64,000 bases of DNA from JBAZZQ01 sp041658725 (GCA_041658725.1 JBAZZQ010000009.1:1-64000), one strand, 5' to 3'; counted from the stretch's first letter, positions 7,927-17,106 are shown. Notes: generated by a model from the sequence alone, not told the origin. A program made the numbers and translations.

Positions 7927-8730
7927 ATGATCAAAACAGATTTTCATTTACATACGAATATGTCCACGGATTCCTCGGCGACCATCGAGCTGATGGTCCA
8001 GCGGGCGATTGACCTGGGACTTACCGAAATCGCGTTTACCGATCATGACGATCATAATCCCGCCGACGAGGGAGCGGGGATGTACGATCCGGTCAAGGCC
8101 TACCAGGCAAGCCTGTCCGCCCGGCAACGATTTGGAGGCACAATCGCCATCCGCCACGGAGTGGAAATAGGCGAACCTCATCTTTTTGCCAAAGAAAATC
8201 AAGCCCTCTACCAATTGCCCTTGGACATTATCATCGGGTCCGTCCATTGCATAGGTCCTTATGGTGTGCATTCCGACTTATTTGATCATAAAACCCCGGC
8301 GGAAGGAATTAGCGAGTATTTCCGGTTGACGCTCGATATGGCCAAATTCGCCGACATGGACGTTCTAGGCCATCTGGACTATTTCGACCGCTATACCGCC
8401 CTGCGAAATATTCCTCCGTATAATCCAAACGAGTACGAAGATCAAATATCGGCCATTCTGGAGGTTATTATCTCCCGCAACATCGCCCTTGAGATCAATA
8501 CCTCCGGATTGCGATCAGCCAATCCCAGGCCGTTTCCCCATCCCGACGTGCTGAAGTGGCATCACAGGATGGGTGGTCGGCTGATTTGTATCGGAAGCGA
8601 CGCCCATCGACCGGAACAGATCGCTTATGGTTTCGAACAGACGGAGGATATTCTTCGCGATATCGGTTTTTGTGAATATCATGTTTTTCGGGCAAGAAAA
8701 CCTCATTGCGCACCAATAAAAAATGATTAA
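7927..8730 (+). CDS. PHP-domain phosphoesterase, histidinol-phosphatase (HisJ/HisK) type
   Basis: PHP proteins are metal-dependent phosphoesterases. The closest familiar relatives are the histidinol-phosphatases of histidine synthesis. The metal-binding DFHLHTNMS lies at the N-terminus, followed by TEIAFTDHDDHNP, then RHGVEIGE, GSVHCIG, GHLDYFDRY, and a final GSDAHRPE. This is the expected ladder of His and Asp ligands. At 267 residues it is typical of HisJ. No histidine gene is adjacent, although hisF lies 45 kb away in the window, so the exact substrate is inferred rather than shown. Confidence 0.8.
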   Translation: MIKTDFHLHTNMSTDSSATIELMVQRAIDLGLTEIAFTDHDDHNPADEGAGMYDPVKAYQASLSARQRFGGTIAIRHGVEIGEPHLFAKENQALYQLPLDIIIGSVHCIGPYGVHSDLFDHKTPAEGISEYFRLTLDMAKFADMDVLGHLDYFDRYTALRNIPPYNPNEYEDQISAILEVIISRNIALEINTSGLRSANPRPFPHPDVLKWHHRMGGRLICIGSDAHRPEQIAYGFEQTEDILRDIGFCEYHVFRARKPHCAPIKND

Positions 8731-8815
8731 ATCCTAAATCCTAATGTCTATGCGAAGAATCCAAGGTATGCCTCTTTTTACACATTAGTCATTAGGTTTT
8801 AGTCATTTCCACCAA

Positions 8816-10786
8816 TTACCCTTTAACCAGGGCCTTGGCATTTTTCATGATGTCTTTCGGACTCAGTCCGCAGTATTCGAGCAATTCTTCCGGTGTATAA
8901 CCGGATTTTGGAATTCGTGAAACCACCATCGACCAGACCTTGATATTTCCTACGGCAGCCGACATTTCCGCCACATTCGAGGCCAATCCACCGATGTAAT
9001 TGTCTTCGAGGGTCAAAATCTTTCTGCCGGATTTTTCCGCCGCTTTGATGATCGGATCGGGGTTCAGCGGGAAGCTGTAGGCGTCGATCAGACCGGCCTT
9101 GATGCCTTCCTGCTTTAACTGCCCGAGGATGATGTCCCGAGCGACGTGGACCATGTATCCGGTGGCGACGATCAAAAGGTCCGAACCTTCCGCCAGCTGC
9201 TTCGATCCACCGACTTCAAATTTCTCGTCCGTTTTGTAAATCAGACTCATGTCAGGCCGCATGGTGCGGATGTAGCACATGCCCCGGAAATCCGCTGCCA
9301 GTTGGACGCACTGATAAGCACAAATGCCGTCGCTGGGGTTGAAAATCACCATCATGGGTTTTCCGTTTTCGTAGGCCCCGGACAGTCCCCGGAAAAAGGC
9401 CATATCCACCAAGCCCATCTGACTCGGACCGTCCGCCGCCAGGGTGATCCCAATGTGCGAACCGGCCAATTTGACATTGGCTCGGGAATTCATCGCCATT
9501 TCGATTTGATCGCAGGCTCGAATGAAGAATTTTCCGAACGTTGATCCGAACGGAATAAATCCGCCCGAAGAATTGGCCGACAGACCCGCCGCTACGGAAA
9601 CAACATTCTGTTCGGCGATTTTACCTTCTACAAATCGCTCCGGAAACGCCTTGTTCAGGTAATCCGCGTGAGTCGAATTGCTCACATCGCCATCGATGGC
9701 CATAATCCGGTCATCGAGTTTCGCCAATTCACGCAAGGCCAAACCGTATGCCCGGCGGGTGGCGATTTTTTTCTTGCTCTGCCAGCTTTTCAGGAACCCG
9801 TCGCCCTCAAGGAGCTTATCAAAATCCGGGGCTTGGAGTTTTCCCTTTGGTGTTGCGAATTTGAATGTATCTGCCGCCGGCTTGGTCGGTCGAAAATCGG
9901 AAACATCGACCTTGGCCGGGATATTCAGAACTTTTCGCTGATTGTCCAGGTCGGCAAAGGCTTTTTCCAGCTTGTCCGCGGGCAGCGGTTTGCCGTGATT
10001 GGTGTGGGCCTTGAGATCGTCCACACCCCAGCCTTTTTTCGTTAACGCTAAAATTATGTATGGTTTTTCCGTATTGCCCGTCCGTGCCAAAGCTTCGACC
10101 AGCTCTTCGACGTTATGACCGTCAACGCATTTGACTTCCCAGTTGTACGCACGGAATTTCTCCGCCAGCACTTGCTGCGACTGCTGATTGGAAACGTAAT
10201 CCGCCTGGCCCTGACCGTTGCAGTTGATGATCGTGCAAAGATTGACGATCTTATGATCGACGATGAAATCGGCGGCCTCCCAGATTTGTCCCTCCCGACT
10301 TTCGCCGTCTCCCAGGATCACATAAACATTCTTGCGAATCTTCGCCTTCCGGGCCGCCAACGCCAGTCCCGCCGCCACCGAAAGTCCCTGACCCAGCGAT
10401 CCGGTCGCCGCATCGAAGAATGGGAATCCTTCCCCGGGATTCGGATGCCCATCCAGAACGCTGTGCATTTGACGCAGCGTATCCAATTCGGAAATCGCAA
10501 GCGGCCGGGCGTCCTTCGGAGTTTTACCGACCACCCCGCCCAGGTCCGCATAGGCGGCATAAACGATCGGCACCGAGTGGCCTTCGGAAAGGACCAGCCG
10601 GTCATTATTCTTGTTCCACGGATTTTGCGGATCCCATCGCATTTGATTATACATCAGGACCGTAACGATATGAGCCAGGCTCAGGGACGAACTCGGATGT
10701 CCCGACCCCGAGGCGGTGGTCATCTTCACGGATAGCTTTCCCAATTCAATCGCACGATCATTGACTAATTCATATAAATTTTTCAC
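8816..10786 (-). CDS. tkt: Transketolase
   Basis: Transketolase moves two-carbon ketol units between sugar phosphates in the non-oxidative pentose phosphate pathway, using thiamine diphosphate. The 656-residue protein has all parts in one chain. The N-terminal domain has GHPSSSLSLAHI and the ThDP motif ILGDGESREGQIWEA...NCN. The pyrimidine-binding domain has RRAYGLALREL and EGKIAEQNVVSVAAGLS. A C-terminal domain contains RIPKSGYTPEELLEYCGL. The start is GTG at 10786, with CAGGAG seven bases upstream. The gene is apparently monocistronic and divergent from pyrR-pyrB. Confidence 0.95.
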   Translation of the reverse strand: MKNLYELVNDRAIELGKLSVKMTTASGSGHPSSSLSLAHIVTVLMYNQMRWDPQNPWNKNNDRLVLSEGHSVPIVYAAYADLGGVVGKTPKDARPLAISELDTLRQMHSVLDGHPNPGEGFPFFDAATGSLGQGLSVAAGLALAARKAKIRKNVYVILGDGESREGQIWEAADFIVDHKIVNLCTIINCNGQGQADYVSNQQSQQVLAEKFRAYNWEVKCVDGHNVEELVEALARTGNTEKPYIILALTKKGWGVDDLKAHTNHGKPLPADKLEKAFADLDNQRKVLNIPAKVDVSDFRPTKPAADTFKFATPKGKLQAPDFDKLLEGDGFLKSWQSKKKIATRRAYGLALRELAKLDDRIMAIDGDVSNSTHADYLNKAFPERFVEGKIAEQNVVSVAAGLSANSSGGFIPFGSTFGKFFIRACDQIEMAMNSRANVKLAGSHIGITLAADGPSQMGLVDMAFFRGLSGAYENGKPMMVIFNPSDGICAYQCVQLAADFRGMCYIRTMRPDMSLIYKTDEKFEVGGSKQLAEGSDLLIVATGYMVHVARDIILGQLKQEGIKAGLIDAYSFPLNPDPIIKAAEKSGRKILTLEDNYIGGLASNVAEMSAAVGNIKVWSMVVSRIPKSGYTPEELLEYCGLSPKDIMKNAKALVKG

Positions 10787-10833
10787 GGTTAAACTCCTGC
10801 TTCTCGACCTTCGTCGAAAGAAATTAAAACTTG

Positions 10834-10853
10834 TCCCCGAGTTTCATCGGGGA
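10834..10853 (-). repeat. Inverted repeat in the transketolase leader
   Basis: TCCCCGA (10834-10840) and TCGGGGA (10847-10853) pair perfectly around a six-base loop. It lies between the promoter and the GTG start. No T-run follows on the transcribed strand, so it is not an obvious terminator. It may affect leader folding. Confidence 0.5.
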
Positions 10854-10867
10854 ACCATTACGCTGAA

Positions 10868-10896
10868 AATATACCGAAACCAGTCCTTACAGACAA
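10868..10896 (-). promoter_or_regulatory. Probable promoter for transketolase
   Basis: On the minus strand, TTGTCT (10896-10891) is followed after 17 bases by TATATT (10873-10868). This predicts a leader of about 75 bases before the GTG start codon. Confidence 0.6.
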
Positions 10897-11050
10897 GATG
10901 TAGCTGAAAATTTTTTTGCGTTTCTCTTGAAAAACTGATTGTCCCCGATCCAACGGTAGGGCGCGGACTCTTTTTCTGGACTTTTACGCGGCGATAATAT
11001 AAGTTGGATGTAAATTCAAGGGAAACCTTTACATAAAAAAGGCTCGTACA

Positions 11051-11575
11051 ATGGCAGATGTCTTGGAAGCGAATAAACTGAAACAGGCGATGGAAACCCT
11101 GGCCCAGGGGATTGCGGACGGTTTATTGAATTCGTCTTATCCGCTGGCGGTGGTGGGAATTCGATCTCGAGGGGATATCCTGGGACACCGACTGATCGAG
11201 CTTATCGAAGCCCGCGGGGTAAAAGTGTCCAAACAAGGTGTGTTGGATATCACTCTGTACCGCGACGATCTGGACCAAGTTGGAGGCCAGGCGCGGGTCC
11301 GGGCGACCCAGATTGATTTCGATATCAGCGATTATGTGATTATTTTAGTGGATGACGTGCTCTTTACGGGCAGAACGGTTCGGGCGGCGCTGGATGCCCT
11401 GATCGACCTGGGTAGACCCAGGGCGATCAAACTGGCCGTCCTGGTGGACCGCGGCGGAAGGGAGCTGCCTATTCAGCCGGATTTTGTCGGACTGAAACTG
11501 CCCCACACCGATAAACACGTTCAGGTCAGATTTGTGGAAACCGATGGTGTTGATAAAATTATCGTGAAAGAGTAA
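11051..11575 (+). CDS. pyrR: PyrR bifunctional pyrimidine regulator / uracil phosphoribosyltransferase
   Basis: In the family PyrR binds UMP or PRPP, acts as an RNA-binding attenuation protein for pyr operons, and has weak uracil phosphoribosyltransferase activity. This 174-residue protein has the PRPP-binding signature VILVDDVLFTGRTVRAAL. It also has VGIRSRGDILGHRL near the N-terminus and the family end region LPHTDKHVQVRFVETDGVD. It precedes pyrB by only 2 bases, the classic pyrR-pyrB order. Its likely targets in this window are the pyrK leader and perhaps its own transcript, although no RNA-binding consensus was recognised. Confidence 0.93.
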   Translation: MADVLEANKLKQAMETLAQGIADGLLNSSYPLAVVGIRSRGDILGHRLIELIEARGVKVSKQGVLDITLYRDDLDQVGGQARVRATQIDFDISDYVIILVDDVLFTGRTVRAALDALIDLGRPRAIKLAVLVDRGGRELPIQPDFVGLKLPHTDKHVQVRFVETDGVDKIIVKE

Positions 11576-11577
11576 TT

Positions 11578-12549
11578 ATGGTAGAAATGACAAAAGAGTC
11601 CGGGCCGGCGAATTTTGTCTGGCAGCGAAAACATTTATTGGGATTGGAGGAGCTTTCGCGGCAGGAAATCCTCCATATTTTAGATATGGCCGAGACGTTT
11701 AAAGAGGTCTCGACCCGGAGCATCAAAAAGGTTCCCGCCCTTCGCGGAAGGGTGGTGGTGAATTTATTCTTTGAAGATTCCACGAGGACGCGGGTCAGTT
11801 TTTCTCTGGCGGCCAGTCGGCTTTCGGCGGACGTAATTGAATTTTCCGCCAAGGTTTCCAGTATCTCCAAAGGTGAAACGCTGATCGATACCGCCCGGAA
11901 CATCGAAGCCATGGGTGTGGATGTGATCGTGCTCCGCCACTCGGCCCCTGGCGCTCCGCATTATCTGTCCCGCTGTGTGGACGTCCCGATCGTCAACGCC
12001 GGCGACGGGGCCCATGAACACCCGACCCAGGCACTTTTGGATATGTTCACCATCCGCGAGATTAAAGGAAAAATCGAAGGTCTCAAAGTGGCCATCGTGG
12101 GAGATATCGTCCACAGCCGCGTCGCCAGAAGCAATATCTGGGGATTAACCAAACTCGGAGCCAAAGTGATCCTGGTGGGACCGACCACGCTGGTCCCCAA
12201 GGCCATCGCGAAAATGGGGGTCGAGATCAGTCACGACCTTGACGCAGTGCTTCCGGAAGTAGACGTCATCAATATGCTGCGCGTTCAGCGCGAGCGGATC
12301 GCGTCCAATGTGTTTCCTTCTGTCGAGGAATATACGCGTCTTTTTGGATTGAACAGCCAGCGCATGGTCCGGGCCAAGAAGGATATCCTGGTCATGCACC
12401 CCGGTCCGATCAATCGTGGGATCGAACTGACGACCGACGTCGCGGATGGCAAGAATTCCGCCATTCTGAGGCAGGTCTCTAACGGTCTGGCGGTCCGAAT
12501 GGCGGTTTTGTTTCTGGTCAACCAAGCCTATCGGACCGGAAGTGAATAA
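11578..12549 (+). CDS. pyrB: Aspartate carbamoyltransferase catalytic subunit
   Basis: PyrB condenses carbamoyl phosphate with aspartate, the first committed step of pyrimidine synthesis. The 323-residue protein has the carbamoyl-phosphate loop FEDSTRTRVSF, the lysine loop SSISKGETLIDT, HPTQALLDMFTI, and HPGPINRGIEL. No pyrI regulatory subunit is adjacent, so control is probably transcriptional through pyrR, which is immediately upstream. The ATG follows the pyrR stop by 2 bases, which suggests translational coupling. Confidence 0.95.
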   Translation: MVEMTKESGPANFVWQRKHLLGLEELSRQEILHILDMAETFKEVSTRSIKKVPALRGRVVVNLFFEDSTRTRVSFSLAASRLSADVIEFSAKVSSISKGETLIDTARNIEAMGVDVIVLRHSAPGAPHYLSRCVDVPIVNAGDGAHEHPTQALLDMFTIREIKGKIEGLKVAIVGDIVHSRVARSNIWGLTKLGAKVILVGPTTLVPKAIAKMGVEISHDLDAVLPEVDVINMLRVQRERIASNVFPSVEEYTRLFGLNSQRMVRAKKDILVMHPGPINRGIELTTDVADGKNSAILRQVSNGLAVRMAVLFLVNQAYRTGSE

Positions 12550-12573
12550 GGGCGCTATTTTTGGGGACGAACA

Positions 12574-13440
12574 ATGAATACCTCTCGCGGTCGATTTGTT
12601 ATTGCGATTTTTTTAATTATGACCTTGAGCCTGGTCGAAGGCTGTTCCAGAACCCGGGTGATGCTTGAAGGGCAGGATACGGTCTCCTTGCCGCAGAGGA
12701 AAATTCAGATCACCGCGACATTGCGTCAACGAAATATTTTCCTAAAGGATATAGAAACCCAACCCATTGAATTTCGACTTGTCTCCGGGCCTGAAACAGT
12801 CAAATTGCATTCGCTCAAAAAGGGAATGACCGACGATGAAGGAGTGGCGAGGGCCGAGCTTTTCCTTCCGGCAACGGGCCTATTTGAAGTGGAAACGACT
12901 TTTCATGGGAGCAAACGCTTTTTCCCTGACAAAGACAATATCACCATACTGGTCCTCGATCCCCAAAAACCGGTACTGGTTCTCGATGTGGATAACACCC
13001 TGACAAACAAAAACTGGCTGCACGTCAATCCTTTCCCGATACCTTATGATCGAGACACGGTTAGAGTGGTGAACGGCTTATCCCGCCGTTATGCGATTGT
13101 CTATCTTTCCGCCAGGCCGCAACCGTTGCATACCCTGACGGAAAAATGGCTGAAAAAATACGGCTTTCCCAATGGACCGATCATTCTGTGGTATCCATCG
13201 AAGCTGACCTGGTTAAAGCCGTCGCATTTTAAAGAAGACCAATTACTAGCCCTTCGCCGATCCGGTGTCAACCTGGTCGCCGGTATCGGCAATACCGAGA
13301 GCGATATAAAAGTCTACCGAAAAGCCGGCATGGACCCCATCATGCTGGGTAAACAATCCAAAGACACCGTCTGTGCCCTTAACTGGGCCCAAATCGAAAC
13401 GATCCTCGCAGATTTCGACGCTAAAGAGCCGCGCCCATGA
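12574..13440 (+). CDS. Lipoprotein with HAD-type LNS2/Lipin-like phosphatase domain
   Basis: Residues 1-23 form a lipoprotein signal with lipobox SLVEGC, so the protein is probably attached to a membrane outside the cytoplasm. An Ig-like N-terminal region (about 25-125) is followed by a HAD phosphatase domain. Motif I is LVLDVDNTLTNKNW (the DxDxT signature), motif II is VYLSARPQPL, and GIGNTESDIKVYRKAGM matches motif IV with the LNS2 GNT-DxxxY block. LNS2 is the catalytic domain of lipin phosphatidate phosphatases, so a lipid phosphate substrate is plausible but inferred. It follows pyrB by 24 bases and converges on the Wza-like gene. Confidence 0.7.
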   Translation: MNTSRGRFVIAIFLIMTLSLVEGCSRTRVMLEGQDTVSLPQRKIQITATLRQRNIFLKDIETQPIEFRLVSGPETVKLHSLKKGMTDDEGVARAELFLPATGLFEVETTFHGSKRFFPDKDNITILVLDPQKPVLVLDVDNTLTNKNWLHVNPFPIPYDRDTVRVVNGLSRRYAIVYLSARPQPLHTLTEKWLKKYGFPNGPIILWYPSKLTWLKPSHFKEDQLLALRRSGVNLVAGIGNTESDIKVYRKAGMDPIMLGKQSKDTVCALNWAQIETILADFDAKEPRP

Positions 13441-13448
13441 GGAAGCGG

Positions 13449-14657
13449 TTACTGAGCCGCCGGTCTGGCCACCAGGTTCGAAATGGCTGATCCCTGGTTC
13501 AAGAAACCAAAGGGATCAAACGAATTCTGCTGATTCTGGTTGCTACTGCCTCCACTCTGCTTTGCCTGACGGTTCATGTACTCTACCCCGCTGACGTTAT
13601 AATTCACACTGGCACCTGCCCGAATGTAAATATTTCGGCTAATCCAATCTTCAGCCCGCGTATCCCACGTGTAAGGAACCCATAGTATATCTCCGGCTGC
13701 CAGAGCGATATTCGCGTCTTTCCCGTTCTGGATACGATCCAGGTTCAGTTTGACATGGACATCACGCCCATCCGGCATCCGACGAATTAACGTGCCTTCG
13801 TGCGGGAAGATGTCGGTTCGTAACCCGCCCGATGCCGCCAGAGCCTGCAGAACCGTCAGTTGAGCTCCAGGAGGATAGGATTGCGACCGAGGCGCATTTA
13901 CCAGACCACCGACAAAAACGATGTTAGGTGTGGCCGCCTGGACAGTGATGATATCTCCATTTTCCAAAGGGGCTATGGAAAGTGCAGTCTTGAGGTCTTG
14001 CGGATTATAAATATTCAGCGAAACTTCTTCCGAACCACGGATACGCTTCAAAGTAACATTACCGGATGCCAAATCCGACGCTCCACCCGCTCCGACAATC
14101 GCATGAAGCAAATCGCGCTCCGACCGGCGAAGTGGAATCAAGCCCGGTGTGGCCACCGCCCCTGTGACCAGCACATTGGTGGTCTGGGGTCTCGGCACAT
14201 CGACATAGACGGCCAGATCGCGGTATATTTTTGGAATATAAGCCTTGCGGATCGCCATATCGACATCCTGAAGTTCCAACCCGGCAAGCTTGATGTTTCC
14301 CACCAAGGGCAATGTGATCTCTCCGTTTCGATCTACGCGGACCAGAATGGGCGGAGAAAGAGTTGCCTGTTCCAGGGCGGTTATCAGCGTGATGGAAAGC
14401 ACATCCGATACTCCCACCCGATAGGGGCCCAGACTTCTTTCAATCTTCGCCGTTTCCATGACCCGATTGGCCGCGGGCTGGGTTGTGGCAAGGGTTGTCT
14501 TACGAGCGTCTTCCTGCATCCGTTGAAATTCAGTCTGGCTAATTCGATGATCCGAACAACCTGCCCCGCTTAAACACAATAAAATTCCTAAAACTAACTT
14601 GCCGCCGATACTGTTAACCGCACGTTTGAACCAGTTTGAAATCACAGCGATATTCAT
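13449..14657 (-). CDS. Wza-like polysaccharide export lipoprotein
   Basis: Outer-membrane polysaccharide export proteins form the channel through which capsule or exopolysaccharide leaves the cell. This protein has a lipoprotein signal ending in LSGAGC and a Poly_export domain (GPYRVGVSDVLSITL, DRNGEITLPLVGNIKLAG). Two SLBB-type segments follow (VLVTGAVATPGLIPL and VFVGGLVNAPRSQSY). The tail is glutamine/asparagine-rich. I chose the ATG at 14657 because GGAG precedes it. An in-frame ATG five codons earlier (14672) lacks a ribosome site. No polysaccharide synthesis genes are adjacent. Confidence 0.85.
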   Translation of the reverse strand: MNIAVISNWFKRAVNSIGGKLVLGILLCLSGAGCSDHRISQTEFQRMQEDARKTTLATTQPAANRVMETAKIERSLGPYRVGVSDVLSITLITALEQATLSPPILVRVDRNGEITLPLVGNIKLAGLELQDVDMAIRKAYIPKIYRDLAVYVDVPRPQTTNVLVTGAVATPGLIPLRRSERDLLHAIVGAGGASDLASGNVTLKRIRGSEEVSLNIYNPQDLKTALSIAPLENGDIITVQAATPNIVFVGGLVNAPRSQSYPPGAQLTVLQALAASGGLRTDIFPHEGTLIRRMPDGRDVHVKLNLDRIQNGKDANIALAAGDILWVPYTWDTRAEDWISRNIYIRAGASVNYNVSGVEYMNRQAKQSGGSSNQNQQNSFDPFGFLNQGSAISNLVARPAAQ

Positions 14658-14842
14658 GGTTTTTTTCTCCATAGCAACCGGAATTTAAAAACATCATAAA
14701 ATAAGTCTTACTTCCCACATATCGGATAGGAGGGCATAGACTCTTTTGCTTTTTTTCCTTGACGTACGACCAAAGCTATGTAATACTTACCGAGTGTGTG
14801 CCAAAGGTTTATAGGCCGACACTATTTTTATGGAGAATAATA

Positions 14843-15058
14843 ATGAGGCGAAAGCTGCTGACTTTGCTGATAACCCTGACCACGGGCATGTTTGTAATCC
14901 CTTTTGGCACCTGTGCCGGCAGCGCGGTTAATGGTGTTATTCAGTCCTTCAAGCCTTGCGATGTTCTCAACTGCCAAAACCCGACTTATTTTGACCCCTG
15001 TATGTTCATCAATTGCAACCGAACCGGAAGGATCGTAGACAATACAACAGGCGTATGA
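14843..15058 (+). CDS. Small secreted protein with CxxxNC motifs
   Basis: This 71-residue protein has a clear signal peptide (MRRKLLTLLITLTTGMFVIPF). The short mature part contains CDVLNC and CMFINC, two copies of a C-x-x-[LI]-N-C motif. The ATG at 14843 is preceded by GGAG. Longer readings from 14759 add an implausible N-terminus before the signal. The next gene encodes another tiny exported protein with the same motif (CLLINC). I do not recognise the family. The cysteines could form disulfides or bind metal, which is inference. Confidence 0.6.
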   Translation: MRRKLLTLLITLTTGMFVIPFGTCAGSAVNGVIQSFKPCDVLNCQNPTYFDPCMFINCNRTGRIVDNTTGV

Positions 15059-15128
15059 GGCCTTACGGGATTAGGATTTCGATATTCCATTTTATCGGAC
15101 TTTAGCCAGAGCTGGAAAGGAAAGCATT

Positions 15129-15407
15129 ATGAAATACTTTGCTGTAATAGTAATCTTGGGAGTTGGACTCACGTCACTCCTATTAAACGGCTGCACCGCT
15201 CTTGATCTTGTAAAAAATCAAGGCAGTCTTTGTCTGTTGATCAACTGTGAATCGGTGGGTATCGTCGATGCTGCCGGACAACATAATTCCCTGGCTCCGA
15301 GCAGTCCGAATTATGGCGATGACCCAACCTGCACACTTCCTGGCATGTGCGGCCCGAGCATTTACTATCCATATAGCACGGCTACCACCACGACGACAAC
15401 ACAGTAA
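15129..15407 (+). CDS. Small lipoprotein with CxxxNC motif
   Basis: The 92-residue product has a lipoprotein signal with lipobox LLLNGC. The mature part contains CLLINC, then a Pro/Cys segment (DDPTCTLPGMCGPS) and a threonine tail (TATTTTTTQ). The cysteine motif is shared with the preceding gene, 70 bases upstream on the same strand, which suggests a related pair. A strong ribosome site (GGAAAGGAAAG) precedes the ATG and a terminator follows the gene. The function is unknown. Confidence 0.65.
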   Translation: MKYFAVIVILGVGLTSLLLNGCTALDLVKNQGSLCLLINCESVGIVDAAGQHNSLAPSSPNYGDDPTCTLPGMCGPSIYYPYSTATTTTTTQ

Positions 15408-15436
15408 ACGAAAGGTTAAAAACACAATCCCAAAGG

Positions 15437-15466
15437 GGCAGGTTTCATCGGACCTGCCTTTTTTTT
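15437..15466 (+). terminator. Intrinsic terminator after the small lipoprotein gene
   Basis: GGCAGGT (15437-15443) pairs perfectly with ACCTGCC (15452-15458), followed by eight T residues. It ends the transcript of the two small CxxxNC protein genes. Confidence 0.85.
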
Positions 15467-15500
15467 CAGTCCGATGTAGACGCATTGCATGCGTCTCCTT

Positions 15501-16988
15501 CTATGTGCAACCTGTAGCCTGCAGTCCGCAGGCGGTTTTGCTCCGGATAAATTTTTGAACCAGTTCGGCGAACTGTTTTCCCCGTTCCTGATAATTTTCA
15601 AACATATCCCAACTGGCACATCCGGGCGAGAGCAGGACCACCTGTCCGGGCTTTGCCAGTTCGCAGGAATCTTGCACTGCCTGGGCGAAAGAACCCGTCG
15701 ACTTGGCTTGACCACCGTTTTTTTCAATCGCTTCGGCCAAACCCGCTCCGGTCTGCCCCAGACAAAATGTCATGACGCAGCGTTGGGCTAGTTCCCTGGC
15801 AAATCCGGTTAAGTCCGTGCCCTTATCATATCCCCCGGCAATCGCCAGGATCGTTCCCTCTTTAAATGCTTTTATCGCCACGATCCCGGATTCCGGGGTC
15901 GTTGACTTTGAATCATTAAGCCATCGAACGTTGCTCCATTCTCCCACCAGTTCAAGCCGGTCGGGAAGTCCTTTATATCCGCGTAATCCTTCTGCGATCG
16001 TCGCAGCGCTTAACCCGATCGCCAAGCATACCGCCGCCGCCCCTGCCGCGTTATACAGGTTGTGCCCACCCGGAACACATAACTCATTGTCGCTGATCAA
16101 CTTTTCCCAAAAACCTGTGTCGTCGCGACGATATTCCAGATTGATGTGCCCGTCATCGCCGTTCAGCAGCCTGACTTTCAAATTTTCGCCTCCGCCAACC
16201 CCGAATTCCCATTGTCGGACATGGCTGGGCGCTAATTCCCGGATCTTTTGGGAGTTTTCGTCGTCCTGGCAGGTAATTAAATAATCGCCCGGCTGCTGAA
16301 ACCGCGTTAAGTTGCCTTTTGCGTCTATATATTTTTCCAGTGTTCCATGCCGGTCGAGATGATTGGGATGAATGTTAGTAATCAATCCGATATGAGGGCT
16401 ATACTCAATTCCCGCCAAGTCCTCCAGTTGAAAGCTCGACAATTCCAGAATGACCAGATCATTAGGTCCGATGGACGACAAGTCCTCCAGGAGTGATTTA
16501 CCTATGTTCCCTCCGCACCAGTATTTACGATATCCCAGGTAGGCTAGTTCGGAGGTTGGGGTAACGGACAGAATCATATCGATCATGGCAGTCGTCGTTG
16601 ATTTACCGACCGTTCCAGTAACTGCCGCCACTCTTCCTCGGCAGCGGTCGAGAAAAAGATTCATCTCGCAGGCAAAAGGAATATTGTTCTGGGTCGCCAG
16701 TTTCAAGTAGCGAGAATCTTTCGGCACGGCGGGGCTGATTATGATCAAATCCGCTTCCGTAAAGTCAGATTCAAGGTGACCACCTAGATGAAAGACGGCG
16801 GGAATGTTTTGAATTTGATTTAATGCTTGTTGAAGTTTTTCGGCAGGAGCAACATCCGTGACGGTGATGATCGCACCCTGAGAGTACAGGTATTTGACCA
16901 CAGCGATCTGGCCGCCGAAATGGCCCAGACCCATGACCGTTACTTTTTTTCCCGCAAAATAATCAGGTGGAAACGACATCATCAGCAT
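15501..16988 (-). CDS. murD: UDP-N-acetylmuramoylalanine--D-glutamate ligase MurD
   Basis: MurD adds D-glutamate to UDP-MurNAc-L-alanine in cytoplasmic peptidoglycan synthesis. The protein has an N-terminal Rossmann domain (VTVMGLGHFGG), the ATP-binding loop VTGTVGKSTTTAMI, and the central-domain blocks LELSSFQLED and TNIHPNHLDRHGTLEKY. The C-terminal ligase domain has LPDRLE, WLNDSKSTTPES and LLSPGCASWDMFENYQERG. At 495 residues it is slightly long. The first ATG (16988) has its GGAG only three bases away; the ATGs at 16979-16982 are better spaced and may be the true start. It stands alone here, outside a dcw cluster. Confidence 0.94.
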   Translation of the reverse strand: MLMMSFPPDYFAGKKVTVMGLGHFGGQIAVVKYLYSQGAIITVTDVAPAEKLQQALNQIQNIPAVFHLGGHLESDFTEADLIIISPAVPKDSRYLKLATQNNIPFACEMNLFLDRCRGRVAAVTGTVGKSTTTAMIDMILSVTPTSELAYLGYRKYWCGGNIGKSLLEDLSSIGPNDLVILELSSFQLEDLAGIEYSPHIGLITNIHPNHLDRHGTLEKYIDAKGNLTRFQQPGDYLITCQDDENSQKIRELAPSHVRQWEFGVGGGENLKVRLLNGDDGHINLEYRRDDTGFWEKLISDNELCVPGGHNLYNAAGAAAVCLAIGLSAATIAEGLRGYKGLPDRLELVGEWSNVRWLNDSKSTTPESGIVAIKAFKEGTILAIAGGYDKGTDLTGFARELAQRCVMTFCLGQTGAGLAEAIEKNGGQAKSTGSFAQAVQDSCELAKPGQVVLLSPGCASWDMFENYQERGKQFAELVQKFIRSKTACGLQATGCT

Positions 16989-17106
16989 CAGCTCCCTTCT
17001 AAAGTCTTTACGCGACCCCTCCAGTCGGTGCTGTATGTTTTCGCTGCTGATCCAATATATAAAAACGCTTACTTACGTGCGCGTCTCTAATAGTTTATGA
17101 AACTAA

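Noticed and set aside
9146..10735. Long antisense frames opposite transketolase
   Set aside because: Transketolase is fully supported on the minus strand. The antisense frames show no family motifs and reflect codon bias.
11000..11050. PyrR-regulated attenuator directly before pyrR
   Set aside because: The short leader shows no terminator hairpin with a T-run and no clear promoter spacing.
14759..14842. Extended N-terminus for the first small CxxxNC protein
   Set aside because: It would bury the signal peptide behind 28 unrelated residues, and the ATG at 14843 has a GGAG ribosome site.
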